Origin: Sanghuangporus weigelae
Taxonomy: Eukaryota > Basidiomycota > Agaricomycetes > Hymenochaetales > Hymenochaetaceae
Direction of reading: 5' to 3'
DNA length: 64,000 nucleotides
Assembly: GCA_033182465.1 (NCBI GenBank)
Contig: CP137323.1
Span: 2,542,001-2,606,000 of the forward strand
Numbering within the stretch: position 1 is the stretch's first letter; every line of letters starts with the position of its first letter. A model generated the notes under the pieces. The model searched no databases, was not told where the DNA came from, and saw only the letters and a program-made list of their open reading frames with translations. The translations under genes were made by a program, and so were the position numbers. This document shows positions 1 to 10,280 of this stretch, in pieces.

Positions 1-754
1 GACGTGACCGCCATTCTCAGATTCACCGTCATCTAAAGGCATTACACTTGGGAATGCCAGGGAACTTGATATAGCTTCTCGCTTGAACGAGCATGCCACA
101 TATTTGGTAAGATATTACTTTCCTCCGAGCTCGGTTTGCGTGATTATTCATTACTCGTTGTCTTTTAGATGATGTCTATTTATGCAATTACTGGGTCAAG
201 TCTTTTTCAATGGGAACAATCTGCGGTGACTGTGCCGATGGCACCGGTTATCCCAGCTTCACTCTATTGCACAACATTGTTATGCACGTTGGGTTTACCG
301 CTTTCAATGGTCGCGACAAGTGCAATCAATGATTTGCAGAGTGCGGCCGAAAAATGTTCCGAAGTCTCCAGCAAGAACGGCAATCATAAGTCTGAAGGTG
401 GCGAGAAAATACCAGACATAGAAAGACCCGAACCCGAGTACAATAAGTGCAGGTGTATGAAATGCATGCCCAATGTTCGCCGAGTCATTGTAAGTTTCTC
501 TATGAAACTGTGCAATTTTGGACTAGATAGTAATTCAGATACAGACCTACTGCGCTATTTTCCTCCCATCGGCTTTCGCAGCAATGGCGTTTGTGTTAAC
601 TATTGTTGCACTGGTCACTCTTATGTTCGCGACGGAGACATACAAGACGGCTGTCATTTCGACAGCTTGCTGTATACCGGGAATGGCAACGTTCGTGTCG
701 GCGTTGGGCTGGATGATGTTTAGTGAATGTGCTGCAGAGAAACATAAAAACTAG
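1..754 (+). CDS. Membrane protein of unknown function, 5' end outside the window
   Basis: Three exons can be joined: roughly 8-112 (open to the window edge), 169-486, and a last exon from about 538 to the stop at 752-754. Introns have GTAAGA and GTAAGT donors and end in TTTTAG and TTCAG. The middle exon has hydrophobic stretches (for example around LLCTLGLPLSMV) and a charged linker ending in a CRCMKCMP cysteine cluster. The last exon has two clear transmembrane segments (AFVLTIVALVTLMF and a following Ala/Gly/Met-rich one) and a short charged tail ending KHKN. I infer a multi-pass membrane protein with a cytosolic cysteine-containing loop. I do not recognise the family; basidiomycetes carry many lineage-specific membrane proteins of this look. 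The true start lies upstream of the window. Confidence 0.5.
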
Positions 755-1539
755 ATCATACAGCTTGGAAAGTGCGGAGAGTTGCGCTCTTGAAATCAAC
801 ACGGATAGATGTAGACGGAGGCGTTTGAGCGTTTGATATGAATGCAAAGTCAATATTTAGTAATCGATATGATATCTAATCGACTCTTATTCTTCTGTAT
901 TTCACCCACATGTGATGCGCCTTTGATTGGAAGAGGATTTTGCCAAGTTAGGTGTCTCCCTCGAAGTAGAAAGCTCCTGAAGGCACCTGGGCGAGTTTCT
1001 CTCGGCGGCCTATCACTTCTGTGCCAAGAAAATCGGTCGCTTCCTATTTCATCGCTCCAAGCCGAAACCGATTAAATGGCGAGTGTGCAATCCAATCAAC
1101 TTCGATCTATGTATTATTTGTATATGCAGCTTTCATAACTCACAGCATCAGGCATCCCTGAGTCCCACTATGGAACCCTTTTCATCTGACGTTTCGGGAT
1201 AAAAAGTGTGTTCAGTAGATAATACGTAGGTACCGTGTCTGAGCTCACTACTTGGATTTCTCATATCCATTTCTTCGTATCTTGTGATCAGTCACTGGTC
1301 TCAATTGCAAGGGCTTCCTGCGATGTAGATATCGCATGGGTTCTATAAGTATTAGACCGTACATTGTCATACGAGCTCGTAGCTACGTATGGATGAAAAG
1401 ACAGTAATTACAGAATGTCAGGAAACGATATTTTCCTGATCTACTATCGTGAAAGATAGCTCGCACAGTAGAGTAATCATGATCATACAACATTATTTTC
1501 TATAGATTAAATATCAAATCGAACAATCACGATTATAGC
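755..1539. other. Intergenic stretch, no gene seen
   Basis: Short open frames here have no intron logic, no conserved motif and no paralogue in the window. I see no RNA gene or repeat. Confidence 0.5.
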
Positions 1540-2125
1540 ATTTGCCTCCGGTCCTCGACTCGATATCAAGCAATCCGCCCCCGTTGATGGACGAACCTAC
1601 CTGATTCAGAACTTCGCTCGAAGTGGAATGCTCCTCCACAGGCTTCTCGCTGAGCGTCCGAATGGGGCTGGGATATTCCGATCGATCTCTGTGTCCACGA
1701 TGGTTCCTAAGAAGTTTTGACCAAATTATTCTTCAAGTCCGGGGAAAGGCCACACGGATTGGCTTGGGCCTGCTAGGAAGCAAGCATCTGGCAAGCATAA
1801 CTCCAACCCTTGCGATAGATACTATTGTACTAAATATAAGCTGCTGAAACGACAAACCCTCCTTGCAGATAATATGTTCGGCAATTCCTACTTTTAGTTA
1901 GCATCCCATTGCAAGTATCCCACCCTCCGTCCGGTAGTCCGTTCCGGAACGCAGGAAATATTTCATTCGTGATTCTTCACGTTCGTCACGGCCGGACAAG
2001 TTTTCTCGCCTTCACGGAAAGAAAAAAGGACTCGCCTGTGTTGAATGGACAACAGGCTAGCTACAAAAATGGCCATCTGCTGTCTTATCCATAACGAAGT
2101 TATCCAAGGCGGGCTTTTAATGATG

Positions 2126-2134
2126 TCTATAAAG
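2126..2134 (+). promoter_or_regulatory. TATA box of the 2269 zinc-cluster gene
   Basis: TCTATAAAGG lies about 140 bp before the ATG at 2269. The duplicated gene has ACATAAAATA at the corresponding place, so this element is kept in both copies. Confidence 0.45.
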
Positions 2135-2268
2135 GCCCGGGCAGCAATTGCAGTTGAAAGCCCAGTCCATCGCATCCCCTTTGACGATTAGTGAGTGCAA
2201 CGTCTCCTATAAAGTGAAGCCAATTTGTTTACCAAAGCTCGAGATTGGCAACCAACTGATCCATAATC

Positions 2269-2591
2269 ATGCCGAGTAACGCGAACCAATTCTACGATAA
2301 CCCTTTCCACAACGAAAATGCCAGCACTTTGGGGCCCGATGGGAAGCCGATTCGTTATGTGGCTTGCAATTCTTGTCGCAGAGCACGACGCAGGGTTCGC
2401 ATGCGTCGATATCCTGGAAAAACTGTGTCTGACAAAGGGCTTGATACAGTGCGTCAGACCACACACAAAGCCTTTGATACCCTGCCGATGGTGTGTAGAA
2501 CATAGTCTCAATTGCGAAACTGTGAGTATGCAGAACTTCTGCAGGATTCTCAGGCGTACTGATCGGTTCTTAACAGGAAACGAGGGACTAA
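2269..2591 (+). CDS. Stand-alone Zn2Cys6 microprotein A (70 aa)
   Basis: Exons 2269-2394, 2450-2521 and 2577-2591 give a 70-residue protein. After a 30-residue polar Asn-rich tail comes a complete binuclear zinc cluster: Cys33, 36, 43, 54, 57 and 64, spacing C-x2-C-x6-C-x10-C-x2-C-x6-C, with the basic stretch RRARRR between Cys2 and Cys3. In Gal4-type proteins this module binds two zinc ions and contacts CGG-type DNA half-sites. Here it ends six residues after Cys64, with no linker, coiled coil or fungal regulatory domain. Intron 1 (donor GTTCGC, weak; acceptor GATACAG) falls exactly before Cys43; intron 2 (GTGAGT...AACAG) falls two residues after Cys64. The start is the first ATG after the TATA box and is aligned with the 9536 paralogue. 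The same exon layout in that paralogue makes the model strong. Function beyond DNA binding is unknown. Confidence 0.8.
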
Positions 2592-3010
2592 ACGAGGAAT
2601 TCAAATTGCTCAGCTAGAACATCGACGAGAGTAGGAGAGGCTAAACGTTATGGGGATTTGTGAATCGTGGGGACACGTTCCTAATCTTTAGTATCAGGCC
2701 GTGAGATAAGCATGCGGCCTCCAAGTCGTGACGATAGCCAAACCCTTGTGGAAGTACTATATATGAACAAATGTCAATAGAATTTAATAACGGTGAAGCA
2801 AACAAACATGGCCGGTAAATAACGTACTTGCAGTGCACTCGCTGAATCCCGAGATCCCGGTCACGGATAGTCCGTATCTAATTCGTTTGCTGAAGAACCA
2901 TAAGCTCAGCTGTGTTTTTCTCAAAGCTCATTAGCAGGCGACCATACGAAAATGGATATCTGCTGACTTTCCCCATTTATAACTGGTAGGCGAATTTGAG
3001 TGAGAACCCG

Positions 3011-3019
3011 ATATATAAG
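3011..3019 (+). promoter_or_regulatory. TATA box of the 3128 zinc-cluster gene
   Basis: ATATATAAGA lies about 115 bp upstream of the ATG at 3128, at a position comparable to the TATA boxes of the paralogues. Confidence 0.45.
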
Positions 3020-3127
3020 AACCGAGAGAGTTCAAAGTCTCAAAGAGTTGAGTGAGGGTATCATCACACGAAAGCCGCAAAAACCGATAACGAGAGGCCT
3101 AGGACAACTCTTCAGCACTCTACGATC

Positions 3128-3594
3128 ATGCCGAGCTACCAGGAATCAAATCATCTCTTCACTAGCCAACAGATAAGGAACTCGCTGACCGCAAGCCATC
3201 TCAATCGCGACGCGCAAAATTCGGGAGACCAAAACCTGAACATCACGGTTGCGATCCAGCAGGGCCATGTCGCTTTTTCTGCTCCCGCATCCTCGACTCC
3301 GATGCAAAGGAAGACTCGCCGCCTTATTCCATGCAGATCGTGTAGAAGGGCTAGACGAAAGGTGCGGTTGCTGTTGATCATCCAACGAAGAGATTCTGTC
3401 CAACGATACTTGCGAATCAGTGCTGCAAGCCGCAAACGATACCTCTGACTGATTGTGATTGGTGCAGAGAACGTTCCCTTCATTGCGAGACGGTGAGTAT
3501 ACAGCCGTATCCTCGCGTTCTTTGCTGATGTGTGCGAGTTCTCCAGGACATCAAAGCCAAGGAGTCGAAGAAGCGCCGCGGTGCCGAATCGTGA
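3128..3594 (+). CDS. Stand-alone Zn2Cys6 microprotein C (117 aa)
   Basis: Exons 3128-3361, 3421-3492 and 3547-3594. A 68-residue polar N-terminal region rich in Gln, Asn and Ser precedes the zinc cluster: Cys69, 72, 79, 90, 93 and 100, spacing x2, x6, x10, x2, x6, with RRARRK between Cys2 and Cys3. An extra cysteine (Cys80) directly follows Cys3. Intron 1 (GTGCGG...AATCAG, phase 0) sits before Cys79 and intron 2 (GTGAGT...CTCCAG) two residues after Cys100, as in the other small genes. The last exon adds 15 mainly basic residues (DIKAKESKKRRG...), a possible nuclear localisation signal. Its neighbour 540 bp upstream is the shorter paralogue at 2269, in the same direction, so they look like an old tandem pair. 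No activation or dimerisation domain is visible. Confidence 0.8.
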
Positions 3595-6037
3595 TGACAG
3601 AAGCGCATCTGATGGAGCTTGGTAGAGTCTCAGCTGAGATAAAATCATAAAAAATGCCGAGTCGAGATTTCCGATCAACACGTGGAGGAACCTAGTTTTA
3701 TGCTACGCCCAGAATGAACCAGGAGTAATGCCATGAAACTTCACGAATGTATTGGCACTAGGAAACATTTCAACAATAAAGAACAAAAGACACTCAACAT
3801 TCACAAGAAATGCTCTTACTGCGGTTCGGATAAGCAAAGCAGGTCACTACATTTATAGCTGCTTGACGTAGACGACGCTTCATCTGCTTAACTTCAAGAT
3901 TTCTGCATTTTCGCTTGCTCCGAGCTGGAATTAGATATAAGACATTAAGCTGTTGCTTTCGGAGAGGGACATTGATGTGGGGCATCTGTTCTGAGGAATT
4001 CGAGGGCAAGAGATGCTGGTAGACGTCGAGCTCGTACGTCAATACCAATCTAGAGGTCTTCGCCTGCGCTTTCCTTCGTCATCCGATCTGCTGCTCGATG
4101 AGACCGTCATCACATTGCATTGACAGAGCCATAGAATTGCTACAAATCAGCAGCAGGATAATTCCGTCAATAAAAGAGACATGGATAGCAGTTCTTTCTC
4201 TCTACCTCTCTAGACTGAATGCCATGCAATCCGAGTTTCTGCATCGGAACGGAGTCATCCTCAGAGATGTTTTGTGGGAATCCGTATAGCCATATTGCGC
4301 GTGGAAAATAATATAAAAATTAAGAAAAATGAACGGGCAGCTATACATACAACAACTGCTGTATCCGGGTGAGTGTAGGACCGGGGGCAGTGGCGATTGG
4401 AGCGGTAAGGCACGTGAACGTGAAGCGTCCTGCTTGCTCCAGCTCCAGCGCGGTAGGAGCCTGTGCTCTCTCAACCTCGACGATACCAGCTTTTTTTCGT
4501 CCTTTGGTAGCAAAATGGCTGCAGATATAGGCTTGAAGGTTTCTCGGAGTGTTTCGAGACTCAGCGTGTACGGGCACTCCTAACGTTAGGCAATGGCAAA
4601 ATACTGTCATGTCAACCCTGGTCCCGAATCGATGTCCTACTAGGCAAAACGGCCTGCGCAACAGAATCACTAGCGTTTCCATCCCCGAGGCAGAAACGAA
4701 GAATTTAAAAGGGGTATTGAACATGCAGGATAACTAGGTGGCTGAGATCTCGTGTGGCTGTTGGATACCACCAACTAGTGAGTGACTCTTCGCTTTCAAG
4801 TTCTGATAGCTGCCTGAGCGTCATTATCTCTGTTTTATCGACTTTTTGAGTTGATATTTGAAGGGATCTACGTGGATCATCAAGACTGCGAATCTCTGTT
4901 GATTTCTCTATTAATTTCGAGCTCCACCGTTGACGGGAGCAATCTGGGAACAAACTTACCATACGTCTTGGTTACGGCACATGTGTATTATAAGTCCCTA
5001 CTCTTAACTCAGAAGCTAAAACAATTGGTTCGTTCCAGCTTCCTTCTTCAGAGCCTGAGACTAAACTCCGTCATCAGATGCGCTGAAAGATCAATTGGAA
5101 TGGGATCTTGCAAAGATAGGGAAGATGCTACCGACACCATCAGCTCATCCGACAACCGCCTTCGGATCGCAGGACACCTGTTGATAGGTATACTGCCGCA
5201 CATGGAAGCAAAGTGCCACTTCAGGCCCTTGCTAGAGACTTGCCAGGAAGACGTCCATTGTCAGCGACAGTTTTTCCCCATCAAAGAAAAGTATAGACGT
5301 TCTGCAGCTCTCTGGCTTCCGCAAGTCGCTAGATTGACTCGTGGGCTATACAAAGAGCGGCATTCGTCAGAACGACTGAGGATATCCGTCTGATCCTTCG
5401 AGTTCATATGGTCTTCACTCGTTGGGTGACATTTGTGGGATGTCTGCACAGGGACAACCGAATTTAAATATTGCATTTACGTTATTCCAATCTTTGCGAT
5501 CTTCGTCCGTGGAGCGGCAAGATACGTGCGCTGAATCACGCGATGAATTTCAATTTGGAAGGCTAGGAGATAGGAAGTAGTCAAGGCGTCAGTACGCGAA
5601 TAACGCGATGGGCCTGTTTCGAATGAGTCTGCGGACCTATATAGAGTCTCCTTCCCCCCACGAGTCTCCACCAACTCTCCGTGGCTCCCATTCGACGTCT
5701 ACCTCCGTTGAATCGACGCAGAAATACACTTCGCCTTACTAGTTGCCGTCCGGCAGCGCTGTTCGCCACCAGCCTGGCCAGGACCGGGTCCTCAATAGCA
5801 GGAAATCACCTAACGAAATAGAACCTATGGTCAGCTTAGTTTCGGTATCCTCGAGCATCTTAGGATCCCTGACCTTTTGTACCATAGTCCATGAGCACAT
5901 CATGGTCCACGATCTGTCTGGATTTCGAGGAGTAGATGCCGCAAGTTCTTCTTGTGTTATTCGTCGAGACACGTGGGCCCTGCGCTCTTCATGCGCGACA
6001 CAATACTAACACGTTTTCATCCTAACACTGAAGTATA
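3595..6037. other. Gene-poor stretch with unassigned open frames
   Basis: Several open frames of 60-180 codons exist, the longest at 4851-5393 (+, 180 codons) and 4341-4724 (-, 127 codons). None shows a recognisable domain, a start preceded by a TATA box, or introns that join it to a neighbour. Parts of 4851-5393 read acceptably in more than one frame, which suggests a decayed gene. I assign nothing here. Confidence 0.4.
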
Positions 6038-6430
6038 CACGGTCTGAACTTAAGCGTGCCGCAGGCTGCCAAAGCACTCGTCGAACCGTGGGACGAACGC
6101 GAAGACACATTGCAGTATGTTGGTTTCAGCGTCGATGACCAGATGATCATTCATATTCTGTTCATCCAGAAAGTGCGAGTGCATTCCATCCTGCTGAAGT
6201 TGGGTGAGTTCATTTTTGAAAACAAGCTTGAGAGTGTCCTCTAACCACGAAATGATTGGGAAAGGACGTGGAGAACCGGCACCTAGACACCTACCCATAC
6301 ACGAACCATACTAATATCATTGATTTTGCAGAGGCCGAAACAACGAAATTGCGGCTCAATATCTCTGCTCGAGTAGGAGACGGGTGTGGTGGAGGATCTC
6401 TTCGACCAGCAACAATTCCCATGCCGCTAG
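6038..6430 (+). pseudogene. PITH-domain protein pseudogene fragment
   Basis: The reading frame from about 6038 gives GLNLSVPQAAKALVEPW, then VDDQMIIHILFI and VHSILLKLG, which match the order of motifs in the PITH domain (the C-terminal, probably proteasome-interacting domain of the TXNL1/PITHD1 family). After an intron-like gap the match continues with GRGEPAPRHLPIHE in one frame, NHTNIIDFAEAE and LNIS in a second, and an ETGVVE-like stretch preceded by a stop in a third. At least two frameshifts and an in-frame stop break the domain. The N-terminal part and the last third of the domain are missing. This is a decayed copy; a working gene presumably exists elsewhere in the genome. Confidence 0.7.
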
Positions 6431-6700
6431 ACCGGAGATCCGTGGAAATCGACTGGGAATCGGCTTCCACTTCCTTTCTTAGTTGTGATCTTGCATTATC
6501 CGTTGCTCATTGTATTTCTACGTGCCACAGTTACCTTAGGCGACAATCGCCTGTCTCGAAGCAGCCTGTCGGCACGGCAGGTGGCTGGGATATGACATCC
6601 ACGAAGTGGTGGATAATTTTGTATGAATTGAGTCACTGCGGTTGGCTTAGAAGATTTGTCAAAGTCGTCTCCCTGTACCCTTTTCGAGGTCGCGCCCGGG

Positions 6701-6709
6701 TACCAATAA
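6701..6709 (+). promoter_or_regulatory. TATA-like box of the 6795 zinc-cluster gene
   Basis: CCAATAAAAC lies about 90 bp before the ATG at 6795. The paralogue at 14720 has GGATAAAAGA about 105 bp before its ATG. Confidence 0.35.
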
Positions 6710-6794
6710 AACCCGGCCTGACAAAGTGGTGGTCCCGTGGCAGTCTCCCCTTCTAGCACCTTCAGACACAAGATCGCTCGGCTCAACTTCAGAT

Positions 6795-7542
6795 ATGTCA
6801 AATTGTGCATATTACACTGGGCGTAGCTATGCAGCTCAGCGTCGCAACTACAAGAACTGCTCCGAGTGTAAGAAGGCTCGTCAAAAGGTAGAAGGTCTAA
6901 CTGACGCTGCCCCTATACGTTCTGACTAACCCGCGCATCTCAGTGTGACCGATCTGATAGTGGCGCCTGCAAGCGGTGCGCTCGCTACAATAAGATATGC
7001 AGTTTGGTAGACTCTGCGGGTCTCATTGGCACGACAAACGCGGAATCGGTAACTCCCTCTGTCAACTGCACCTCCTATTTCAGCTTACTTTCCTCGTTGG
7101 CAGGCTAGATATGAGTTGCAGAGGTAATGACTTCTCTTCAAGTTTCTTGACTCTCCTATTTTTCACGATTGGCTCAACCTTGGCGCCTTTTAGCTCTCCC
7201 GTTGAAGAGGACGTCCAGCGTTTTGGCGTCATCCTTTACATCCTGCCGATCGATGGCAACGGACTTGTCGAGATCACTCATGTCAGGATGGGCGTGAATG
7301 GACAGAACCAAGTCTTCAGGTCTCGATGCGACAAGGACAACAAGCCAGTTGCTATGCCAGTTTATCTGGGCCCTTGGGTAAGCCCCTATTGTTTCACCAT
7401 CCATCATCAGCGTTTGAAACGGAAATTGCATTATTTCATGATTCTCAATCAGGATGAATACTTGAGCAGAATGCAAGCTTCGATGGCCACCGTGCACATC
7501 CAGGATATGGAGACCTGTGCGGAGCAGTTGGGCACAGACTAA
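6795..7542 (+). CDS. Zn2Cys6 protein with a new C-terminal domain, copy D (163 aa)
   Basis: Exons 6795-6887, 6944-7048, 7104-7123 (20-nt microexon), 7194-7377 and 7453-7542. The N-terminal zinc cluster has Cys22, 25, 32, 40, 43 and 50 (x2, x6, x7, x2, x6), with KKARQK between Cys2 and Cys3, and the usual phase-0 intron before Cys3. About 97 residues follow that match no family I know: QRFGVILY, then ITHVRMGVNGQNQVFRSRC, then PVYLGPW, then a last exon with YLSRMQASM. The alternation of hydrophobic residues suggests beta strands followed by a short helix. The paralogue at 14720 has the same exon phases, and exons 3, 4 and 5 are identical in length (20, 184 and 90 nt), which is strong support for both models. 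I infer a nuclear DNA-binding protein whose C-terminal domain binds a ligand or partner; that is a guess. Confidence 0.8.
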
Positions 7543-8799
7543 TCCTCTATGCGTATGGTGTCTTCGTCCTTTATTGGTGTATCTCAGGTGGTACCTGTGA
7601 TGAGCACATTGTATTCGGTTGTATGACTAATTATTGTACTATGAACAGAATGAATCCTTTTCTCTGTATTTCACAGAACGGTATCGAGAGAAAGAAAAGT
7701 AGCAATATGTGTGACGTTTAAATGACAAGCTTTCTAGATATGGTGTAATATATGTTTACACCACAAAGAAAAGGAACTCTCGCGTCGCCACTAACATATT
7801 TTCAATGGGTTGACTTCCGTTCTGCCGTAAGTACATGGATCACTTATCTCCGCCTTGAGGCCTGGACCTAGACTTCTTTTCCAAAGGAAAAATTATTAGA
7901 TGAGACCTTTCCAGCCTTTGTACTCCCAATTCCCTTGCTTGTGATTGACGACTCTCCATGAGGAAGGTGGAACATTAGACCAGGCCTACCCAGTCTAGAT
8001 CATTCTCACCTAGGATTGATCCGGAACTGACGATGCTACGAGGACACGAACACGTCCCGGGATGACTTGTTTTCAATAACTCCACAAAGCCTGAGTTCTA
8101 CCACCCGATCTACACGTTTACGCATCTCCATAAGGTCAGCTGTCGGCCCGTAGCTTGAGAGTCGTGCGTACGGCATTAATACAGTAACAATCAGTCGAGA
8201 AAGAAAGTTCTTTTCCAAAAATATTCCAGTGTTCGGATCTTCGCGCAGCAGGTCCGACGTGATTTGTTTGACTGAAGATTTTCAGGAGGTTCCGAGAGCC
8301 CTTATCTCTGGGCCTTTAACTTGACAAAGCAGGAATGTGGTTCGACGCACAAAGGCAAATATAAATCGTGGCAAAGCGTCGCCACCCAACAGGGATAGAT
8401 GTTTCACACTCCGATTGAAAACCTGCATCTAAATTACGGAATACTCTTAGGAAAGCAAGCCGTTTTTTGGGCTAACTCGTGCTGATGGGCTTGAGCACCT
8501 TTCCAGCCGTTGCTTATCTGTACTTCCAGTCAGAATCCTTTGGGTCTGTATATAAGGGGTTCCTGTTCCGATCTATGAAGCCTCTCCTTTCCTCTGCAAG
8601 GCTTGAGGTTAGTTTCCCCAGGTTTGAAGGAACCGCTCAGAATAAAGGCGACTTTGCAGCCCCTATCTTGAACGATCATATTGATTGATGCCCGCTTCGA
8701 TACCTTCTTGATCTAGTATCAGAGGATGATCTAGATCTTGGAGTAGGTACATGACATTCTGGCCAGAAATTCAATGTCAAGATTGAAAAGATTCTAGCA
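7543..8799. other. Intergenic stretch, no gene seen
   Basis: AT-rich DNA with only short frames and stop-rich reading in all six frames. The part next to 7542 would hold the terminator of the preceding gene. No repeat or RNA gene is recognised. Confidence 0.5.
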
Positions 8800-9390
8800 T
8801 TTGCCTTACCTTGATCGTCGACACCTATCATCAAACAATTCCTCATTGAAGGTGATCGTTACTGGGGTTAGAGCTTCGCTTGAAGTGGAACATTCCTGCG
8901 CAGACCTCTCCGAGCATCTGATGAGCTCTGGGAGAATTGATCTCCTTGATTCTTTATGATCGTCCTTTCTCTACAAAGAAAGGGTCAAATGGGCGGTGGG
9001 TAGAATGAATCCGGCATGGTTTATCCTATCTGTTGCTATAGATTCCTTCCAAAAGCTTTGCTCGAAGTGAAGTCTATAGTGTTGGATAGCTCTTTGATCC
9101 GGAGGGGGGAAATTAAGAAGCAGTTGCTCGGGATCTAGTCTCATACAATGGGGCTCTTCTCACACGCATACACTCAGTATCTACTTCATTTATCTCTTCA
9201 TTACGGCATCTTGTTGTCAAATTTCGTTCTTAATCTTTCACGCTCGTCACGACCGAACAGGTCTTTTCGCCTTCGCGGAAAGAAATAAGGACTGGGCTGT
9301 GCTTACAAACAGAGTACAGACTAGCAACCAAAAATGGTCGTCTTTCATCTTACCCGTGATGAAGTTGCTCGAGGCGGGCTTCTATGAAGT

Positions 9391-9400
9391 ACATAAAATA
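9391..9400 (+). promoter_or_regulatory. TATA-like box of the 9536 zinc-cluster gene
   Basis: ACATAAAATA, about 145 bp before the ATG, at the place equivalent to TCTATAAAGG in the duplicated copy. Confidence 0.4.
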
Positions 9401-9535
9401 CCCCTGGGTAGTCTTTATGGTTGTAAGTCCAGTCCATTGTATATCCTTTGACGAGTTGTGAGTGCAACACCCTTTATAGAGTCGAGTAAATTCACTAACC
9501 AAGGCTCGAGATTGATAACCAACTGATCCATAACC

Positions 9536-9863
9536 ATGTCGAGAAACGCGGGTGGAAACTACAACAACCCTTTCCACAACTACGATCCGACCGTTTTAGT
9601 GCATACTAATGGGAAGCCAACTCGCTCTGTGGCTTGTATCTCTTGCCGAAAGGCTCGGCGCGAGGTATGCAAGTTTTGATGCCCCAGAGTTGCAATCTAT
9701 GACAAAGGGCTTCATACAGTGTGTCAGACCGCAGACAGTGCCTTTGATACCCTGCCAGTGGTGCGTCGAACATCATCTCACTTGTGAGACTGTGAGTATG
9801 CAAGACTTATGAAGATGTTGAGACTTACTGATTGCTCCTTCTTACCAGAAACCGAAGAACTAA
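9536..9863 (+). CDS. Stand-alone Zn2Cys6 microprotein B (71 aa)
   Basis: Exons 9536-9664, 9720-9791 and 9849-9863 encode 71 residues. The zinc cluster has Cys34, 37, 44, 55, 58 and 65, spacing x2, x6, x10, x2, x6; the basic stretch is RKARRE. It is preceded by GKPTRSVAC, which matches the GxPxRxVAC motif in the other small proteins. Intron 1 (GTATGC...ATACAG, phase 0) splits the cluster before Cys44; intron 2 (GTGAGT...TTACCAG) follows Cys65 by two residues; the final exon codes only KPKN and the stop. It is the duplicate of the 2269 gene: the two share most of the cluster, including VRPxTxPLIPC and WCVEH. There is no regulatory domain. The clean retention of six cysteines, two introns and a stop at the same place argues that the gene is functional. 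Confidence 0.82.
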
Positions 9864-10280
9864 ACGAGGAAGATTCGGCAGAGCTTCAATGAGAATGAGA
9901 CTCAGAGTGAAGGCTACATGACCAGGGGTATTGAATATAGAGGCATTTTCCTAATACTTTTGTACTTCCCCTGAACAGTTAGAGAAGTAATGTTAAGAAT
10001 TACTGATCGAGATTCTTGGCATCTACATGAATCCTGTCCCGACTCGCTTGAAATGAATGTACAAAGTACGATGGTACAAGTTCGAGACGTCAAACTGTGT
10101 ACTCATCTTCTCACGCCAAATGAGGTCGATGAGCCTGAGATCGCCATCTTAGCTACATGACGCAAGGGAGCAATAGCCCGGTTGCCTTGCTTGAAAATCA
10201 TTAACAGGCGACCATACGAAAATGATCATCTTCCGTCGGTCCCCAATGAACCCTTGGAAGGCGAATTGAGTGAATGAGTC

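Larger units (their letters stand above)
1540..3010. repeat. Segmental duplication, copy 1 (partner at about 8800-10280)
   Basis: This block matches 8800-10280 in order and orientation. Matching landmarks are: 'gcatttgcct' followed by 'cttcgctcgaagtggaa' near 1540-1635 and its near match near 8800-8905; 'cacggccggacaag' near 1988 and 'cacgaccgaacag' near 9247; the whole small zinc-cluster gene and its promoter; and 'caggcgaccatacgaaaatg' near 2936 and 10205. Identity by eye is moderate, with small indels, so the duplication is not recent. The only shared open gene is the zinc-cluster microprotein gene. Confidence 0.75.
8800..10280. repeat. Segmental duplication, copy 2 (partner at about 1540-3010)
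   Basis: Same landmarks, in the same order, as in copy 1. The copy includes the promoter, the 9536 zinc-cluster gene and about 400 bp downstream (TAAACGAGG just after the last exon and CAGGCGACCATACG near 10205). Conservation of the coding exons while the flanks have drifted fits selection on the gene. Confidence 0.75.

Noticed and set aside
4851-5393. 180-codon plus-strand frame
   Set aside because: No recognisable domain, no TATA box, and parts read equally well in another frame; left unassigned.
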